The notes: generated from the sequence alone by a model not told the origin. Positions 39,203 to 52,700 are shown, counted from the first letter of the stretch. The stretch is DNA of 64,000 bases from Chamaea fasciata (GCA_029207755.1 JARCOQ010000016.1:12917307-12981306); one strand, 5' to 3'. Made by a program: numbers and translations.

Positions 39203-42200
39203 AATTTAGAGATCAGGAAAACTTTATTCTTATCCATGCAGCCTCTGCATACAACGCTCTAGTGCTGGAAACAGTAGGAATTATTTGTGGAAGCAGTAGA
39301 CAAAATTGTCTCCTGAGTGGTGCTGCTGCATGCTTAGAATTGCCAAGTCTTATGATGAGAGAGTCATGATTAGCTGAAAAAACTGATTATTCCCAGGCAT
39401 GAAAAATAAACAATTGGAAACAGTTTTCCTGAATTCTGTCTGTAGTTCTGTTGTAATTTTCTGGCTGTGAGAGGTGTTTGGAAGCCAGTAGTGCTTGTCC
39501 TGTGTTAGCTCTGAGATTGCTGTATTCTACCTGAGGGCAGGGGGTCTTATTTTAACATTAATGAAGCAGATTTCATATTGGAAATCACACCCATGGCAGC
39601 ATAATATTTATTTAAAGTTTAGCCTCCATGTCTTTTGTTATCTGCACTGGGCAGTCTCAAATCATAAACAAAAACTTGAACAGTTTTCCCCCATAAACTC
39701 ATTCCTTCCACAGCTTTGCCAGGCCCTCTCTGGTCCCCCTTCCTTAATTATAGAATTCTTCTGAGGCACAGGATGCATGTTATTTTCATCAGTGAGAGAT
39801 AAGAGATGTCAGCAGAGAACTGAGCTTTTGCTATACTTAGTCATAATCCTCCTATCACTTAAAAAGGCAACTGGAGATCTTTTTCAATAAAGCCATCAAC
39901 AGGGATTCAAACATAAACACTGGATTTAGGCACATAAGCTTAATTGACTTTCAAAAAGAGATGAGCATCTCCCCCACTTAGGCTTTCCTGATAACACCAC
40001 CCTGAGTAGCTCAGGTTTATGGATGCAATGATTAACTTGGGGGAGGGAGGAGCCAAAAATAAGAACATTCAAAGATCACTATCTTGCTCTGTTCTTTTCA
40101 GGGAAGTTCAAAGAAAAGAAAAAAAAAAAAAAGAGTTAACACATTCTTCCTGTAAAATTATTTTCAATGTGAGAATTCTCAGAAGCACCTGCACACTGTT
40201 ATCTTTGCATTGATTTTCTGCAGTATCACACTGAACTGCAAATGGTGCTGGTGATTTAATTGCAATTACATTCCACTGGAACTTCTAACATGAATTACAT
40301 AACAACTTCTAGAACGTTTTCTCTCCCTTTTTTTTCTTTTGCTTACAGTTTTATTTGATCCCTATTCTCTCAGTCCTGTTTTATCTGTCCTCCCTTTCCT
40401 GTAGTCCAAGGCTTACAAGGTCATGGCCATATTGAATGAGCCACTGAAACCAGGTAACCCAGAGTGCAATTGATCCCTGATGAGCAGGGGGATATTTCCA
40501 TCTAAATGAGGAGGATGAGCTTTGTGGCTCCCATTAAGGTTAATGGGGGTTACATGGCTGGGTCCTGGTGTACCATAACAAATGCTTGTCCCCTCAGCTA
40601 ATCCATTCCCATCTCTGAGTACTGAGAGAGAAAAAAATTATTTTCAGGGAAAAAAATTCAAAAAATTGTGATTTAAAAGTAAAGCTCAGAGTTGTTCCAC
40701 GTTTCGTCACTAACTTTCAGAAGTGTTAAAGCAGCACATTTCACCACTTTCCACTTCATCTGCAGGAGTGTTCAAGTTAGTGAGGGTTCTGTGAGAGCCA
40801 TTAAAAATCTGTCAGAGAACTGCTGGTAATGGCAAAAACATTTTTCAGGAGCTGTCAATTTCCCCAAATATCCATCAGTGCTACCAGGCACAACAAAGGA
40901 TTCCTCATTTAGCACGTGTCAATTCTTATTATTAATGTCATGATGAAAACACCTGCTAAGTGTCTGTGTCTGGCAAAGGGAGGCTGTCACAGCAATGAGA
41001 GGTTGAATTCTGCTTGGATTAGTGAGCAAGGAAGAGCTGGAGATTTTTTTTATGTTTTCCTAAAGACAAACACTTTCTCTTCATCCTGAGCTGGGCTTGT
41101 AAAGGCAGGAGACAGGGAATGCAGCAAGGTATAACTTATGAGAGATAATGTGAAAATAATGTGCAAGATTTACTCTTTGTAAAATTCCACATTTGGAGAG
41201 ATGAGTTATTGGTCATTTGTTTTGTTTGCAAGCTCCAGGTGGGAGGTGTACGAGCCCCACAGCCCAGCAGACCCTGCAGATGTTGGAGTTTTGTCACAAG
41301 GTTTTTGACTGCAGCTCCTAAGGACACACCAAAGGATTTGGTTTGGCTTCTCCCAGCAGGAGCACTGCAGGTAAAAGGAGTTCAGGTGGGCCAAGTCCAT
41401 CCTCACAGGAACACCTGGATTTCTGTCAGCCTTGGGATATGCTCTGCCCAGCGCAGAGCACTGCAAGCTGGGCTTTGCTTTAACAAACACACAGAGAGAA
41501 GAAAAATGTATCCCGGCACTCACTGAACTATATATTCTGGTATATACAGTGAAAAAATTAAAATGTTAGCTCTGTCTTCCTTTAAAAAAAAATCCATAAA
41601 CATTATACTCATGGGATGATATGAGCTAAAGGGTTATGTCACCTGTGAAAGGTCCTACTGAGACTCCAAGGAAGGGTTTGGAAGAGAATTTCAGATTTCT
41701 GCTTTGGATCAAAACAAAACATATCGAGTAAGAAAGGTGGTCATTAGGGAAACTATCCAATAGTTTTCTACTATACTTACACCCATGAAACAAGTTTGAG
41801 GCAGAAGAAAACACTGTAAAGCACAGTCAATCCAGCTGGCCACATGCTGACCAAGAGGAAAGTGCTCCCAGGAAACGCAGCTGCCTTTCCCAGCCCTGGC
41901 TGTCAGGGCACCTGGGTGGGCACCAGGCAGCTCTGCCTTCTGCTGCTGATCCCAGCAGGCACTTCAATACCTGCTTAACTTTAGCTCCTGGCTTTAAGCA
42001 CAGGGCATTAACTGTAATGAGCGTTCTTATATTCTTAATCACACACTTGGATTCATTGCTAGAGCAGGCAGGAGGACATAATGGGCCGCGTCTTCAGTTT
42101 GTGGAAATTGGTGGGACTTAATTGAAATGAATCCAGTTGTGTCAATTTGCTGCCAGATCCCTGGGGTTCAGAACGTCCCGTGTCAGTCAGGACCCAGTGC
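39203..42200. other. Unique non-coding sequence
   Basis: No supported gene. An A-rich run lies at 40,109-40,132. The 41.16-41.53 kb part is GC-richer, with frames of 121 codons (plus) and 105 codons (minus) overlapping each other, neither protein-like. Confidence 0.5.
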
Positions 42201-42933
42201 AGCTCCCACTGCAGAGCTCACACTCACACCATCCAGCTCCTGTCTGTGCAGAGCTCACACTCACACCATCCGGCTCACACTGCACAGCTCACACTCACAC
42301 CATCCAGTTCCTGTCACTGCCCAGCTCACACTCACACCATCCAGCTCTCACTGCACAGCTCACACTCACACCATCCAGTTCCTGTCACTGCCCAGCTCAC
42401 ACTCACACCATCCAGCTCCTGTCTGTGCACAGCTCACACTCACACCATCCAGCTCCCACTGCAGAGCTCACACTCACACCATCCAGCTCCTGTCTGTGCA
42501 CAGCTCACACTCACACCATCCAGTTCCTGTCACTGCCCAGCTCACACTCACACCATCCAGCTCTCACTGCCCAGCTCACACTCACACCATCCAGTTCCTG
42601 TCACTGCCCAGCTCACACTCACACCATCCAGCTCTCACTGCACAGCTCACACTCACACCATCCAGCTCCTGTCTGTGCAGAGCTCACACTCACACCATCC
42701 AGCTCTCACTGCACAGCTCACACTCACACCATCCAGCTCCTGTCTGTGCAGAGCTCACACTCACACCATCCAGTTCCTGTCACTGCCCAGCTCACACTCA
42801 CACCATCCAGCTCCTGTCTGTGCAGAGCTCACACTCACACCATCCAGTTCCTGTCACTGCCCAGCTCACACTCACACCATCCAGCTCCTATCAGTGCCCA
42901 GCTCACGCTCACACTCACACCATCCAGCTCCCC
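42201..42933. repeat. Minisatellite array, 20 units of 37 or 34 bp
   Basis: Each unit starts with the near-invariant 20-mer AGCTCACACTCACACCATCC, followed by a variable tail. Tails of 17 bp give 37-bp units (AGCTCCTGTCTGTGCAG/C, AGTTCCTGTCACTGCCC). Tails of 14 bp give 34-bp units (AGCTCTCACTGCAC, AGCTCCCACTGCAG and one GGCTCACACTGCAC). The first full unit begins at 42,215 and the last, degenerate unit at 42,900, where an extra ACGCTC step appears. Because 37 and 34 both leave remainder 1 on division by 3, each unit shifts frame. All three plus-strand frames are stop-free for about 275 codons and encode the same peptides in rotated order. These frames are not evidence of a gene. Confidence 0.95.
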
Positions 42934-45900
42934 CAGGCATGCAGCAAGCAGCAGTAGATGATCATGCATCTCTTTTTTGAGCCACCCAGAAGGATAACCC
43001 CGGTGTCTCAGCCAGCATGCTCGTTCTCTCAGTGAAAGACTCTATTATCCAGTCTGGTGAGTTATTACCCAGAGCACTTTGCCTGTCATATTTCACTGCA
43101 GAGCCTGCAAAGTCCAGCTCCCTGTTAGGTGCCTTAAAAGTTTTTGCACGTGCCATTTCAAACAGAAATCAGACAATTGGCTTTTAAATACTTCAGGTAG
43201 GCTATTTAAGTCTCGTCTTTTTTTTTGTTCTCAGGTCTTTTTTAGTGTAATTTGGTACACACAACTCCTGTCCATCTTACTTGCACACTGACCCATATTC
43301 CCAGCAGAAAAGTAGGCTTTCAAAGCCTTACAAACTCCCATCTTACAAATAAGCTTTTGCAAACATCCTCATGGCTTGAAAAGAACCCCAAACCATTTTT
43401 TGGACAAGGCCCTATAATGAAGTTTAACAAAAATGAAGAACAAGAATAATTACATCTAAGCAAAACATAACTAAAAGGGGGCAATTTTAAATATCCTTTT
43501 CTTAGTATATTTTTTCAGCCACACACTCAAATAAATAGTTTAAACTTTGCTTCCCCTAATATTAAAATGTGATTAATCTCTTTCCCCATGAAGAATTTCA
43601 CAGTTAAAGAGATTTCTGTTCAGCAGAGGACTGAACCCAGGGCCTAAATCCATCCCATGCCAGCAGAGCACACCAATAGTCAAACACAGCACTTTGGCAG
43701 GATTTCATTTCCTAATCAGAAGCGCTGGCAGACACCAGCACATCTTGGCCACGGAGGGCAGCTGGGGGCTCCTACCAAGGCTGTGCCAGTCTGGAGTTCT
43801 ACCCTGTATTCATTCTTGATGGAACAATTAAATCTCACCCTTGGCAAGTGTCGCATTTCAAATAACCATGCTCTGAACTATGCACAATCCAATGTTAAAA
43901 TAAAGTTTAAAAAATAAATTAGGAACCACGCAAACCTTATTGATAATTCATTGTTGGATTGCTTGTACCAAGCAACCACATCTGACAGCAGACCCCTGCA
44001 TGATTAAAATATGAGAAAAGCTTTCACTTAAATTTGGATTTTACAACAACATGCATTTTTAATGGAAATATCTAAATTTCCAAAGGTTTTGGTTTTTAAC
44101 TGTGGTGTGGCACTCCGTATATTTGGGGTTGGGGGAAGGAGCGAGCTCAAAGCAAAACATTTCAAATATTCCAGATCCTTACCTGAACATTTCCTAAACA
44201 TTGAATTTGCAGAAACACCCAGCAATTCCTGCTTCCAGTTATAAACCTGCGCCAAAAGGGCACCAAAACACTGTCCTGTGCTAATGTTTCAAACAGAAAA
44301 GTGAATATTTCTGTAGATAATCACTGGTTTACAGCAGCATGGGGTGAGCTGGCCTGAGCATTGCTTCTCCTGCCTGTGGTACGGTATTGCACTGAGAAAG
44401 GGCTGCTGTGAGAGAGGTGCCTGATTCCAGCCTAAAGGTCCATCTGAACCAAGCAGGATTTGGGATCTGCTGCCACTTTTGTTCAAGGGAGTCCTTGCTG
44501 TTGCCCACAGCACATTTTCTGATCCCTGGGGAGTGCTTACTCTCAGCAGCCAGAGCAATGATGCTCTGTCAAGGTCTGGCAGCTGCTTTGGGACAGGAGC
44601 AGCAGCATTCCCCAAAATAAAATCCTTTCTGAGAGACATAAGAGCTCCCATCCCCACAAGCCCACTGTCTCAGTGTACAGGACACATCTTTCAGAGAGTA
44701 ATTTAAAGTTGGAGCCATTCCTTCCTCCACTAACCCGTGCAGAAACCTCAGTTTATAACATGGGCATCAATGAAAACACCTGGATTTAAACAGTGCACCT
44801 CTCCAGTCTGAAGTATTTACTTGACTCCAAAAGAGCTGTGAGATACAAAGTGAATGCTCCACATAGGTTTCTACACCAAGGAGAGAAGCTCAGAATTTTA
44901 GGGAGCAAAATTCCACTCAGAAATCCCCATGTTCCTCTCATGGAAAGAGACATGAAGGGGCTCTCTGCTCCAAGGCAAAGGCCACAGGAACTCCCGGCTG
45001 GTTTATGCAGCACAGCGCCTGCTGCTTCCAGAAAAGTGTGAGGAGACTCCACTTCTGTCCAGCAGGAAGATCTTTGGGGTAGGGGGGACGAATTCTTACA
45101 TTTCTAATTCTAGCAGGAAACTGGTTCACATGCCTTGCTCTCCCTTTCAGTTCTTGGTCCCTGGTGGATCTGGCAGACACTCACTGAGGAAGCACCACCC
45201 CAGTGCTCCCTGTGGTACCCCCTGTCAGATGGCTACAAATGAGCACCCATAATGAGCAAAGCTTCATTCTTCATTTTCTGCTTTAAAGGCTGATTGGGAG
45301 AGACTCAAAACTCAATAAACACAAAGAAAAAAAATAGCTGGAAAATAGTATGGTCCTAATGCACGACATTTGGCATTAGACGAACACTGAACTGGTTCAT
45401 TTACCCTAATCTCTTCTTATTTCAATATTTCTTCCTCTGCTCTCCGCTACTCTTTTCCATTACTTCTTTAGGGAAGGGATAAAAGAGGACAAAAAAACCA
45501 TGAGGCACTTTTACTTCCTTTTTAAGTAAAAAACTAGAGAATTTTCATTTAAAACACACACACATATAAAAAATAATCTTTTATTATTGAAAGGGGTTAA
45601 GAATAAGCAACATGAGCTAAAATGCCTGGGTAGCTGTACAAATTTCCCTCCTTTAAGCTTGGCTCTATCTATGTTCAGTACTTAGAGCTGCCTCTGTTTC
45701 TGCAGCCCATCTAAAATTAGATCAGAAGCTCTCCAGGGTAAGGATTGTGTTCTGTTTGCTGCTCAGCGCCTGCTGCCATTTAGATACTTGACAAAAATAA
45801 TAATGAAATGTTGTTATTTTTCTACTTTCATGTGTAAAACTCTAAAATTCTGTGAGAGCACTACCAAAACATATAGGCAGCAGAGATAACAGCCAGCCTG

Positions 45901-46270
45901 GTTTAATGACTGAGCGCACCAGATGTTTCCCCTGCGTTATTCACACCCGGGTTTTGTTGTGTCTTTGCTGTTTATAAATCTCTATTTTTCACCATTATAT
46001 CAGTGTTTTTTTCCTACTTAGCCTCTGAACCTGATTCCCAAGAGGAAAAACTGGAGAAGCCCCCAGCCAGTAGAGGAGCCAGCGCTGCAGCCAGTGCACA
46101 TATGGGTTCTATTGTGTGAGTCACTGCCCTAACGACAGCTAAGCATATTACTGCCTGCAAAATTAACTCACACACTGTGAATAATCACAGAAAAGAAATT
46201 TGTTTTGCTACAAGGTTGTTTTCCAGCTGTTTTAATGCAGACAATTTTTTCCTGAAACACAAATTGTAAA
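42934..46270. other. Unique non-coding sequence
   Basis: No supported gene. It contains T9 near 43,220, a (CA)5 microsatellite near 45,556-45,566 followed by TATAAAAAATAA, and frames up to 122 codons (44,289-44,657, minus) that are not protein-like. Confidence 0.5.
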
Positions 46271-46312
46271 GGGGGGGGGGGGGGGGGGTGTAAAAAAAAA
46301 GAAGAAAAAAAA
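46271..46312. repeat. G18 homopolymer followed by A-rich run
   Basis: Eighteen consecutive G residues (46,271-46,288), then TGT and an A/G purine run to about 46,312. The plus strand is almost pure purine over 40 bp, so it could form G-quadruplex or triplex structures. The run length is uncertain for technical reasons. Confidence 0.9.
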
Positions 46313-46884
46313 TACTTTGAAAATCTGCATAATTTGAAAGTGCTTAATGTAAATTAGATAGATCCGCCTAATTTTATTTCAGTACTTTTTAATTGCATTT
46401 ATAATTAGTAAAATACATTAATGTGCTACACAGAAGGTCAGGAGTTCTGGTGAAAGAATCTAATTAAGATGCTCTGCTGCATTTATGTCACACATGCTCA
46501 GTAACCTTGAGGCCTTCCTGCAGCAGCAGAGGAGGGGTTTGTACTTATGTTATAAATAACTCTTTTTCCTCAACAGTGCACGAGTAGCACGTGCTATGGG
46601 AATATTCTCATCTCACACCCCATCTGCACTAATTGAGATGGTTTGGTCCATTCCATATCGCACTTCTTATAAGTCAGTGATGAACAAAAGCAGGCTGGTT
46701 CCCTTTCCAAGGAGCACTCTGGGAATCCCAGCTGTGCCCAGCCTTTCCCTCTCAGGGAGCCCAAATCAAACTGTGCCTCACACCACTGACAGACACAGAG
46801 CTGAACGTGGTGACAGCCAGAAATTTGAGTACATGTGGTGTCAGGTATTTATCCTGATGTCTGGATCCACTAACAGCATGGATT
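46313..46884. other. Unique non-coding sequence before A-rich tail
   Basis: No recognisable gene or repeat. The plus-strand frame at 46,596-46,886 (96 codons) ends at the A run that follows and has no family resemblance. Confidence 0.45.
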
Positions 46885-46933
46885 AAAAAAAAAAAAAAAA
46901 AAAAAACAACAACAACAACAACAAAAAAAAAAA
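46885..46933. repeat. A22-(CAA)n-A11 tract
   Basis: An A22 run (46,885-46,906) is followed by about five CAA steps and then A11. It could be the decayed poly(A) tail of a retroposed transcript inserted on the plus strand, or a simple repeat. I could not recognise a parent transcript upstream. Confidence 0.85.
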
Positions 46934-49469
46934 GATTGAGGAACAGCTTAGAGCAATAATCAGCAAGCAATAATTAGCGATGCTAATTTTTCTACTTAGA
47001 ACTCATATTGTGATTTTATTACATTTAAATTATACATGCTCAGGTGTTCAAATGCTCTCCTTTCATCACCCTCTTAGGTGGTAAAACATCATTAACATCC
47101 TTCTAGCACCAGCATGATTGCTCAGTAAGATTAGAGATCTCTGCCTCAGCAAGTTCCACACACTCTCCCGTGAGCAAAGCCCAAGGGGAACAAAATAGGA
47201 AGGGCACATTTTCATATTATACATCCAGTGTTAGCCCAGCTTTGGTTTCTCTACAAGTAGCAGAATTTAAAAGTTGTGGAATAATCACTGGAATCGTAAA
47301 TCCCTGAGCTGCCAGCTCTCCCTGCAAGAGAAGATGAGTTACCTCAGTCTTCAATAGGAGGGAAAAACAGGAGAATGATTGCTCCTGCTCAGGATGAGAA
47401 GCTGAAGCTTTCAAAGGCTTGCTGCTCCTTACCTGCTGTAAAGATGGGTCAGTGTCTGGGATTGCTGTTTACTGGCCTGAACATCATAGGAAAGAAAATG
47501 AGGTATACAGAGTAAGTAGGTTAAACCTACATAAAAACAAACAACATTCACTCCTTTCATTTATAATCCCTCCCAGCAGCTGTAAAGCAGCCATCAGCAC
47601 CTGTGGGAATATCTCTAATAGTTCTGAAATAGAAGGGAAATGATTCAGTTCACTCAATATCTGCTTTTACCTACTGGGACTGAAGGGATTGAAGTCCTTT
47701 CTGGAATGAAAGGATGGCAAACACTGGCAGGGCTTGCAGGCTGTCTTAGCCTGGTGGGACTGAACTATCAGAAAAGCTCCTGCCTGAGGGACAGAGCTGG
47801 CTCTGCTGAGCAGTTGGGCACACAACTGGCAGCCAGGAGTGCAGAACAGGTGGATTGGCAGGAGACTGTGAAGGGAATAGAGGATAAGGGCTGTGTTTGC
47901 AGGGCGGCAAGAGAGAAGATAAGAAACATCGAAAGCTGCAGACCAGGGAGAAGAGTGACGTTCACTCACCTAAGTTTTGCTCTGCCACTCTGATAGAACT
48001 CTAAATATTGTATCAGAGCTGGCAGATAAACACTGGCTTGCTTTGAAATGTGTGTCCTGAGCTGTTGGAAGCACAGTCAACTCTATCGCTTCCTGCTGGC
48101 CTCCAGCTCTTGCCAGGGGCCAAACTCTTCTGGCTTCAACCAAGCAATGAAGGGAGGTCAAAGCCAGGTGACCCAAGCCCAGAACAGTTCATCTGCATGG
48201 CTTGCACTTGGAGCCACGAGGAGCAGGGCAGGATCCCAGAGGATCCACGGGAAGGCAGAGCTGCCACCCCAAAACAGGAACACCATCCCCTCCAGCAGCC
48301 CCAGCTGGGGAATCACCTCCTCCCTCACCCACTGCTGCCACCAGCACTGCTGGCTGCAAGAGCCACCTCAAACCCACACACCTCATGGAATTCTCCCCTA
48401 ATCCCAACAGGTTTTGGTTGCTGCCTGCATCACAAGACTGTTAACTTGTGAATGGGGCTGAGGCTGGTGCTGATGTGCTGGAAATTAAATGGATTTGGAC
48501 AACAGGCACAGGAGCTTCTCAGAGCTGGACAGCTTATTTGCAGTATCTCTTAGATGTAACATCATCTAAAAGGGCAGGGGAATATTTTTTTAAATGCATG
48601 TTTGTTTGGCCATGCGCAGCTAAAAGCACAAACTGTGTTGAGAACATTATCAATCCTCATTCTTGTCCCTAGACCACAGAACAAATCACCAATGCCATTC
48701 CTAAAGTTATTAATAAAGCACAATTCATAAATGACCTGCATGTGTGAATGACACAATCAGCTTTTCAAATCCGGGCCATCCTGTTTGTCAGCGTTCAGAA
48801 TTTCATACACTGAATTCACTGTTGAGCATGGTTGCAATTTCAAGACAGAAAAAAAAAATAGTTTAAAAATAATTTGGCTTCAATTATGTAATCTTCTTTA
48901 AAATGCTGAACAGTCCTCTTGGGGGAAATAATTCCCACTGCACACACTGATTCTTACTAAGGCCTGCTGAGGCAGCTTCTTGGAAAGTGAAGACTTACCT
49001 CAAGGAACTATCCTACCCAACCACAAGTTTTATGGAGGTTTGAGAAAGTCACCTAACAAAGAAAAAGGGGGTAATTTTCACTAGATTTAAAAATATCAGC
49101 ATTAGGCAGAGACACAAAGGTTTCAGCGTGCTAAAACCCAACTTAAATCTGCTGAAACTTTGCAAGGATCTGTTTTCATGGTTAACTAACCCAGAAAGAC
49201 TGATACACTCAGGAAAATACAGAATTAGGGTCTCAACAGTCAGCAAGTTGATAACTTTCCAAAAAATATTATGTAAATAAATTAATACATGAAACTTCCT
49301 TCACACCCAGAGTGTACAGAGATTTACAGAATAAAGAACAAGCAAAACTCCTGGATCAGGCCAAAAAAAGCCTTGAAACCTTAACTTGGCAGTCCATAAT
49401 AGCCCATAATTTCACACAGGGAAATTAATATGAAAAGTAAAATCTGACACATGTATAAAATTAGTCTTT
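46934..49469. other. Unique non-coding sequence
   Basis: No supported gene. The 47.64-48.45 kb part is stop-poor and GC-richer, with plus-strand frames of 117, 117 and 133 codons and minus-strand frames of up to 100 codons. None has domain-like features, and openness in several frames suggests composition. Confidence 0.5.
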
Positions 49470-49730
49470 TGTTCCCCCCTAATGATTCAAACTCGCATTA
49501 GCAGCACCATTGTCCCCAAATCTAGATGTCAATTCCCCATTACACACCAGGCACCAGGTCAATGGCACAGCTAATGAGGATCTGCTGGTGCAAATACTTA
49601 TTGTATCTTGGCCTAATTCTAGTAAAATTTAAATGGTCTATTAATTTTCTTAATAAATTTAGATATGGCTCCTGCCTGCAATCTGTCTTTGATTAGCTAA
49701 CAAAAGTGTATGAAGATCCTGCCAAGCTGA
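49470..49730. promoter_or_regulatory. Candidate non-coding regulatory element, TAAT-rich
   Basis: Seven or more homeodomain-type cores lie within 260 bp: TAAT/ATTA at 49,480, 49,497, 49,539, 49,572, 49,614, 49,640 and 49,692. A CTTTGAT word, a TCF/LEF-type core, adjoins the last. The first half is not simply AT-rich, which makes the cluster somewhat less expected. No coding frame overlaps. Enhancer function is inferred from motif density only. Confidence 0.22.
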
Positions 49731-52700
49731 CAGTTCAGAATATTTCAAGCAAATCATCATCTACATTAAAAAAACATCAATCTCTTCATTTCTCTGTAGT
49801 GCAGGCAACCAAAAGTGGTTCAGATCCTCAGGCTTAGCCTGCCCAGACCTTCCTGTTCTGCTTCATCTGGATTTGGTACAAATAAATTATTTTACTACTG
49901 GCTGAGAGTCTCAAATGTGCAGGTACTTCCTGACTAAGACTGCAGCTCAGGAGTTCATTTGAGCACACAGATTGCTTTAAAGACTTTTTTCATCCTTAGA
50001 CCCAACATGGAAAAAGGCAGGTCCATCAGGTGGAGAAGTGCACCAGAGAAGCTTCCCCCCACAGAAGAGTTTTTCTCCAGATTTATGGAGCATAGGGCTG
50101 AAGTAACAGGGTCCTCGTCAAGGTACCGCAAATACATGTTGTTACTGAGGTGCTTGTGCTATTTCTAGGTGAAAACATTAAAAAGGGGGACTGGGGAAAA
50201 TATCATTATCATCTATAATCATCAGGTCTTCCTTGTGAGATCACAAATGAGTTTAGCAACAAAAACACCCAGGGATCCTGTCCATTAGGATAAACCTGAA
50301 AAATACTGAAATAAAAGCACAGCCCAGAGAAGAGGCAAAGCTACTTAAACTAAACAAGATCGTGCAAAACCATATAAACAGCCCAAGAATAACCTCAGGA
50401 TTCCTAATAAAAGGTTTCTGTTCACTGACAGACCAGGGCTCTGACACAGCCTTCCAGTTGTACATTTATAAATGTCCAACCTTTACCCAGACACGGGGTC
50501 AGCCCTTATCTTTTCATTGCAGATCACCTTCCACAGATGATAAAGCCCAAACACAAGGTACCAGGAGCCAGGGAGGTCAATGCACCCGTGGTACAAGACG
50601 CTGGAATTATCTTGATGCTCCCAATGTGAGAGAAAAGTCCAGTGGCACCTGGAGAGAGGGCACTGCAAAACTTTTTTACCTTTGCTTGCAACAGGACCAG
50701 ACTCAGAATAAAGAACTGTGTTACATCGCAAACCTGAAAAGTATTCGTGCAATTAATCTAGTGTTAGCTGCATTAGTCACTGACAGAGCTCTGCACTAAG
50801 ATGGAAATGATGATCTAACCCCAGATCCAAACAACCCAAGGCAGGGGATGCTTGAAGACAGAAAATATTCAGCTTTCCTCAGCGCAGAAGTACAAAAGTT
50901 CACAGGAAAATAAACGTTTCTCAGCTTTAATTATCTCTGAACTCTTCTTTGCTTCTGTTCTTTGGTTTGGTTTGAGATTTTTTTTTTTTTACATTTTAAT
51001 TACATTTGGCAACTCTGAGTCTCCTGCTGGTAGCTGTAATCAAAACTGAAAACTGATTAAATGATGCAATCTATGCCACTGGACAGCATTACTCAACCCA
51101 CATACAAACAACAATAAACCAACACAGTACTTTAATATACAAACAACATTTCAGCTCTCTTTACAGCAACGAGTTCAGAACATTCCAACCAGGTCTGAGC
51201 ACTTTCCCAGCCTACAATGAACCACATCAGTGCCACACGTCAGTCACCAGTTGTCCCCAGTGAGTGTCTGTGTCCCTCCGAAGCCACAAAAGCCCTGGAG
51301 TGAGGAAGGGGCAGCTCCCAGCGCTGCGGGGCTGCTTCGGTCCCAGAAAGCCCCACAGGAAACAACATTCCAAATTCCTGAGTGCCATCTGCTGGCACCT
51401 GCACTGGCAACCAAACCGAACAGCAAGTTTCAGGTTGCCCAGGAGAATTTCTGACAGGTGTGCCTTTGTTAGCATTCCACCTCATCCCACGTGAAGTTCA
51501 GAAGAATTTCAATGCACATTTTTTGGTTTTTTCCCTGCCGTGGTGTTTTCAGTGGCAGAGAACAGAGTGGCACAAGGCACTCAGACACAGCTCAGGGTGA
51601 ACATGATGGGATGTCTGTCTCAGCTCAGGCTGACACGCGTCTGGTTGGGCTGATTTGGTGCCTCAGGGAGGGCAGCCCGTGCCCATCTCTCACAGACACA
51701 ACTGTCCTGTGCCAGGCCTGCACAACCTTTCCACTTTCACACACAGCCCAGATGAGGAGCCTGGGCAGCCGGGTGCAGACAAGAATAGTGGAAATTACAA
51801 GCCATATTTAGGCAAAAAAAACCCCAAACCACTGCTTTAAGATGATCTGAAGCAATGCCAAAAGGTGCAGGAGCTGAGAGCAGCTCTTTGAGGACAAACT
51901 CTGCAGGCACAGGGAGGTTGTGAGTGGTCTCCAAGCAGCCAGGATGGAGACGGGAGGAGGCAGACAGGCTGCCAGGGAGGGAGATGGATGAGCCCTGTGC
52001 TCAGGCCTGCAGGGAGGGCGGCAGCAAAGCCAAAACCACCACCGCTTGTCATGGGCTTGCAGAGATAAATCACACCTGGCCACACTGGCTGCCTGCTGGG
52101 CTGAAGTGACTGGGAAGTTGGAACTTCCCACAGTTCCCTCCAGCCTGAGTAATTCCGTGCTTCTGTGACGAGCATTTCTCAGGATTGTGACAAGTGATTT
52201 TTCAGCCCACCAGAATGATGAAAGTGTCTCATTTGGTGAAAGTCATTCTTGTGTAGCTGATCCAGGACCAGCAGCCTTTCCCACCATTTCTTACATCAAA
52301 ATGGCAGGTCAGCAGATGGATTAGGGAAAATAGCAGAACCCTCCAAGAGAGAAATCAGTTTACTTAAAAGCTACTCAATGGGTCTTCTCCATCCAAGCAT
52401 GTCGCTGAATGGGCTCCTTCCTCAGTAACACTGGACCTCTTACAAAGAGAATCCAATAAATCTGTTGGCTACCTCAAAGTCTTCTTTATCATGAGAAATA
52501 TTTGGCATTTTCCCCCTCTCTTGTTTCATACAGAGTTCATCTACAAACTAGGTCAAAAAGGACCCAATACCCGAATTGCAGGAATTGCAGTTTTACTCCG
52601 GCTTCTAATAACAGTAACCAGGTTTCAAATCATGAATGGTGCCGGTTAACAACTGTGAGAAATAAATAGCAATTTTAGCGGATTGAAGCACAGCAACTTC

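Noticed and set aside
38911..39237. Apparent hydrophobic membrane peptides on the plus strand
   Set aside because: They are produced by the T/G-rich tract. The same artefact appears on the minus strand at 3,775-4,017 and 14,178-14,387.
42127..42980. Three overlapping plus-strand frames of 274-277 codons rich in HTHT, SSHSHHP and LTLTPSSS
   Set aside because: They are translations of a tandem repeat in three frames. Each frame gives the same peptides in rotated order, so no frame is preferred.
50362..50799. 145-codon plus-strand frame
   Set aside because: It has no domain and no splice or promoter support, and another frame is open on the opposite strand over the same bases.
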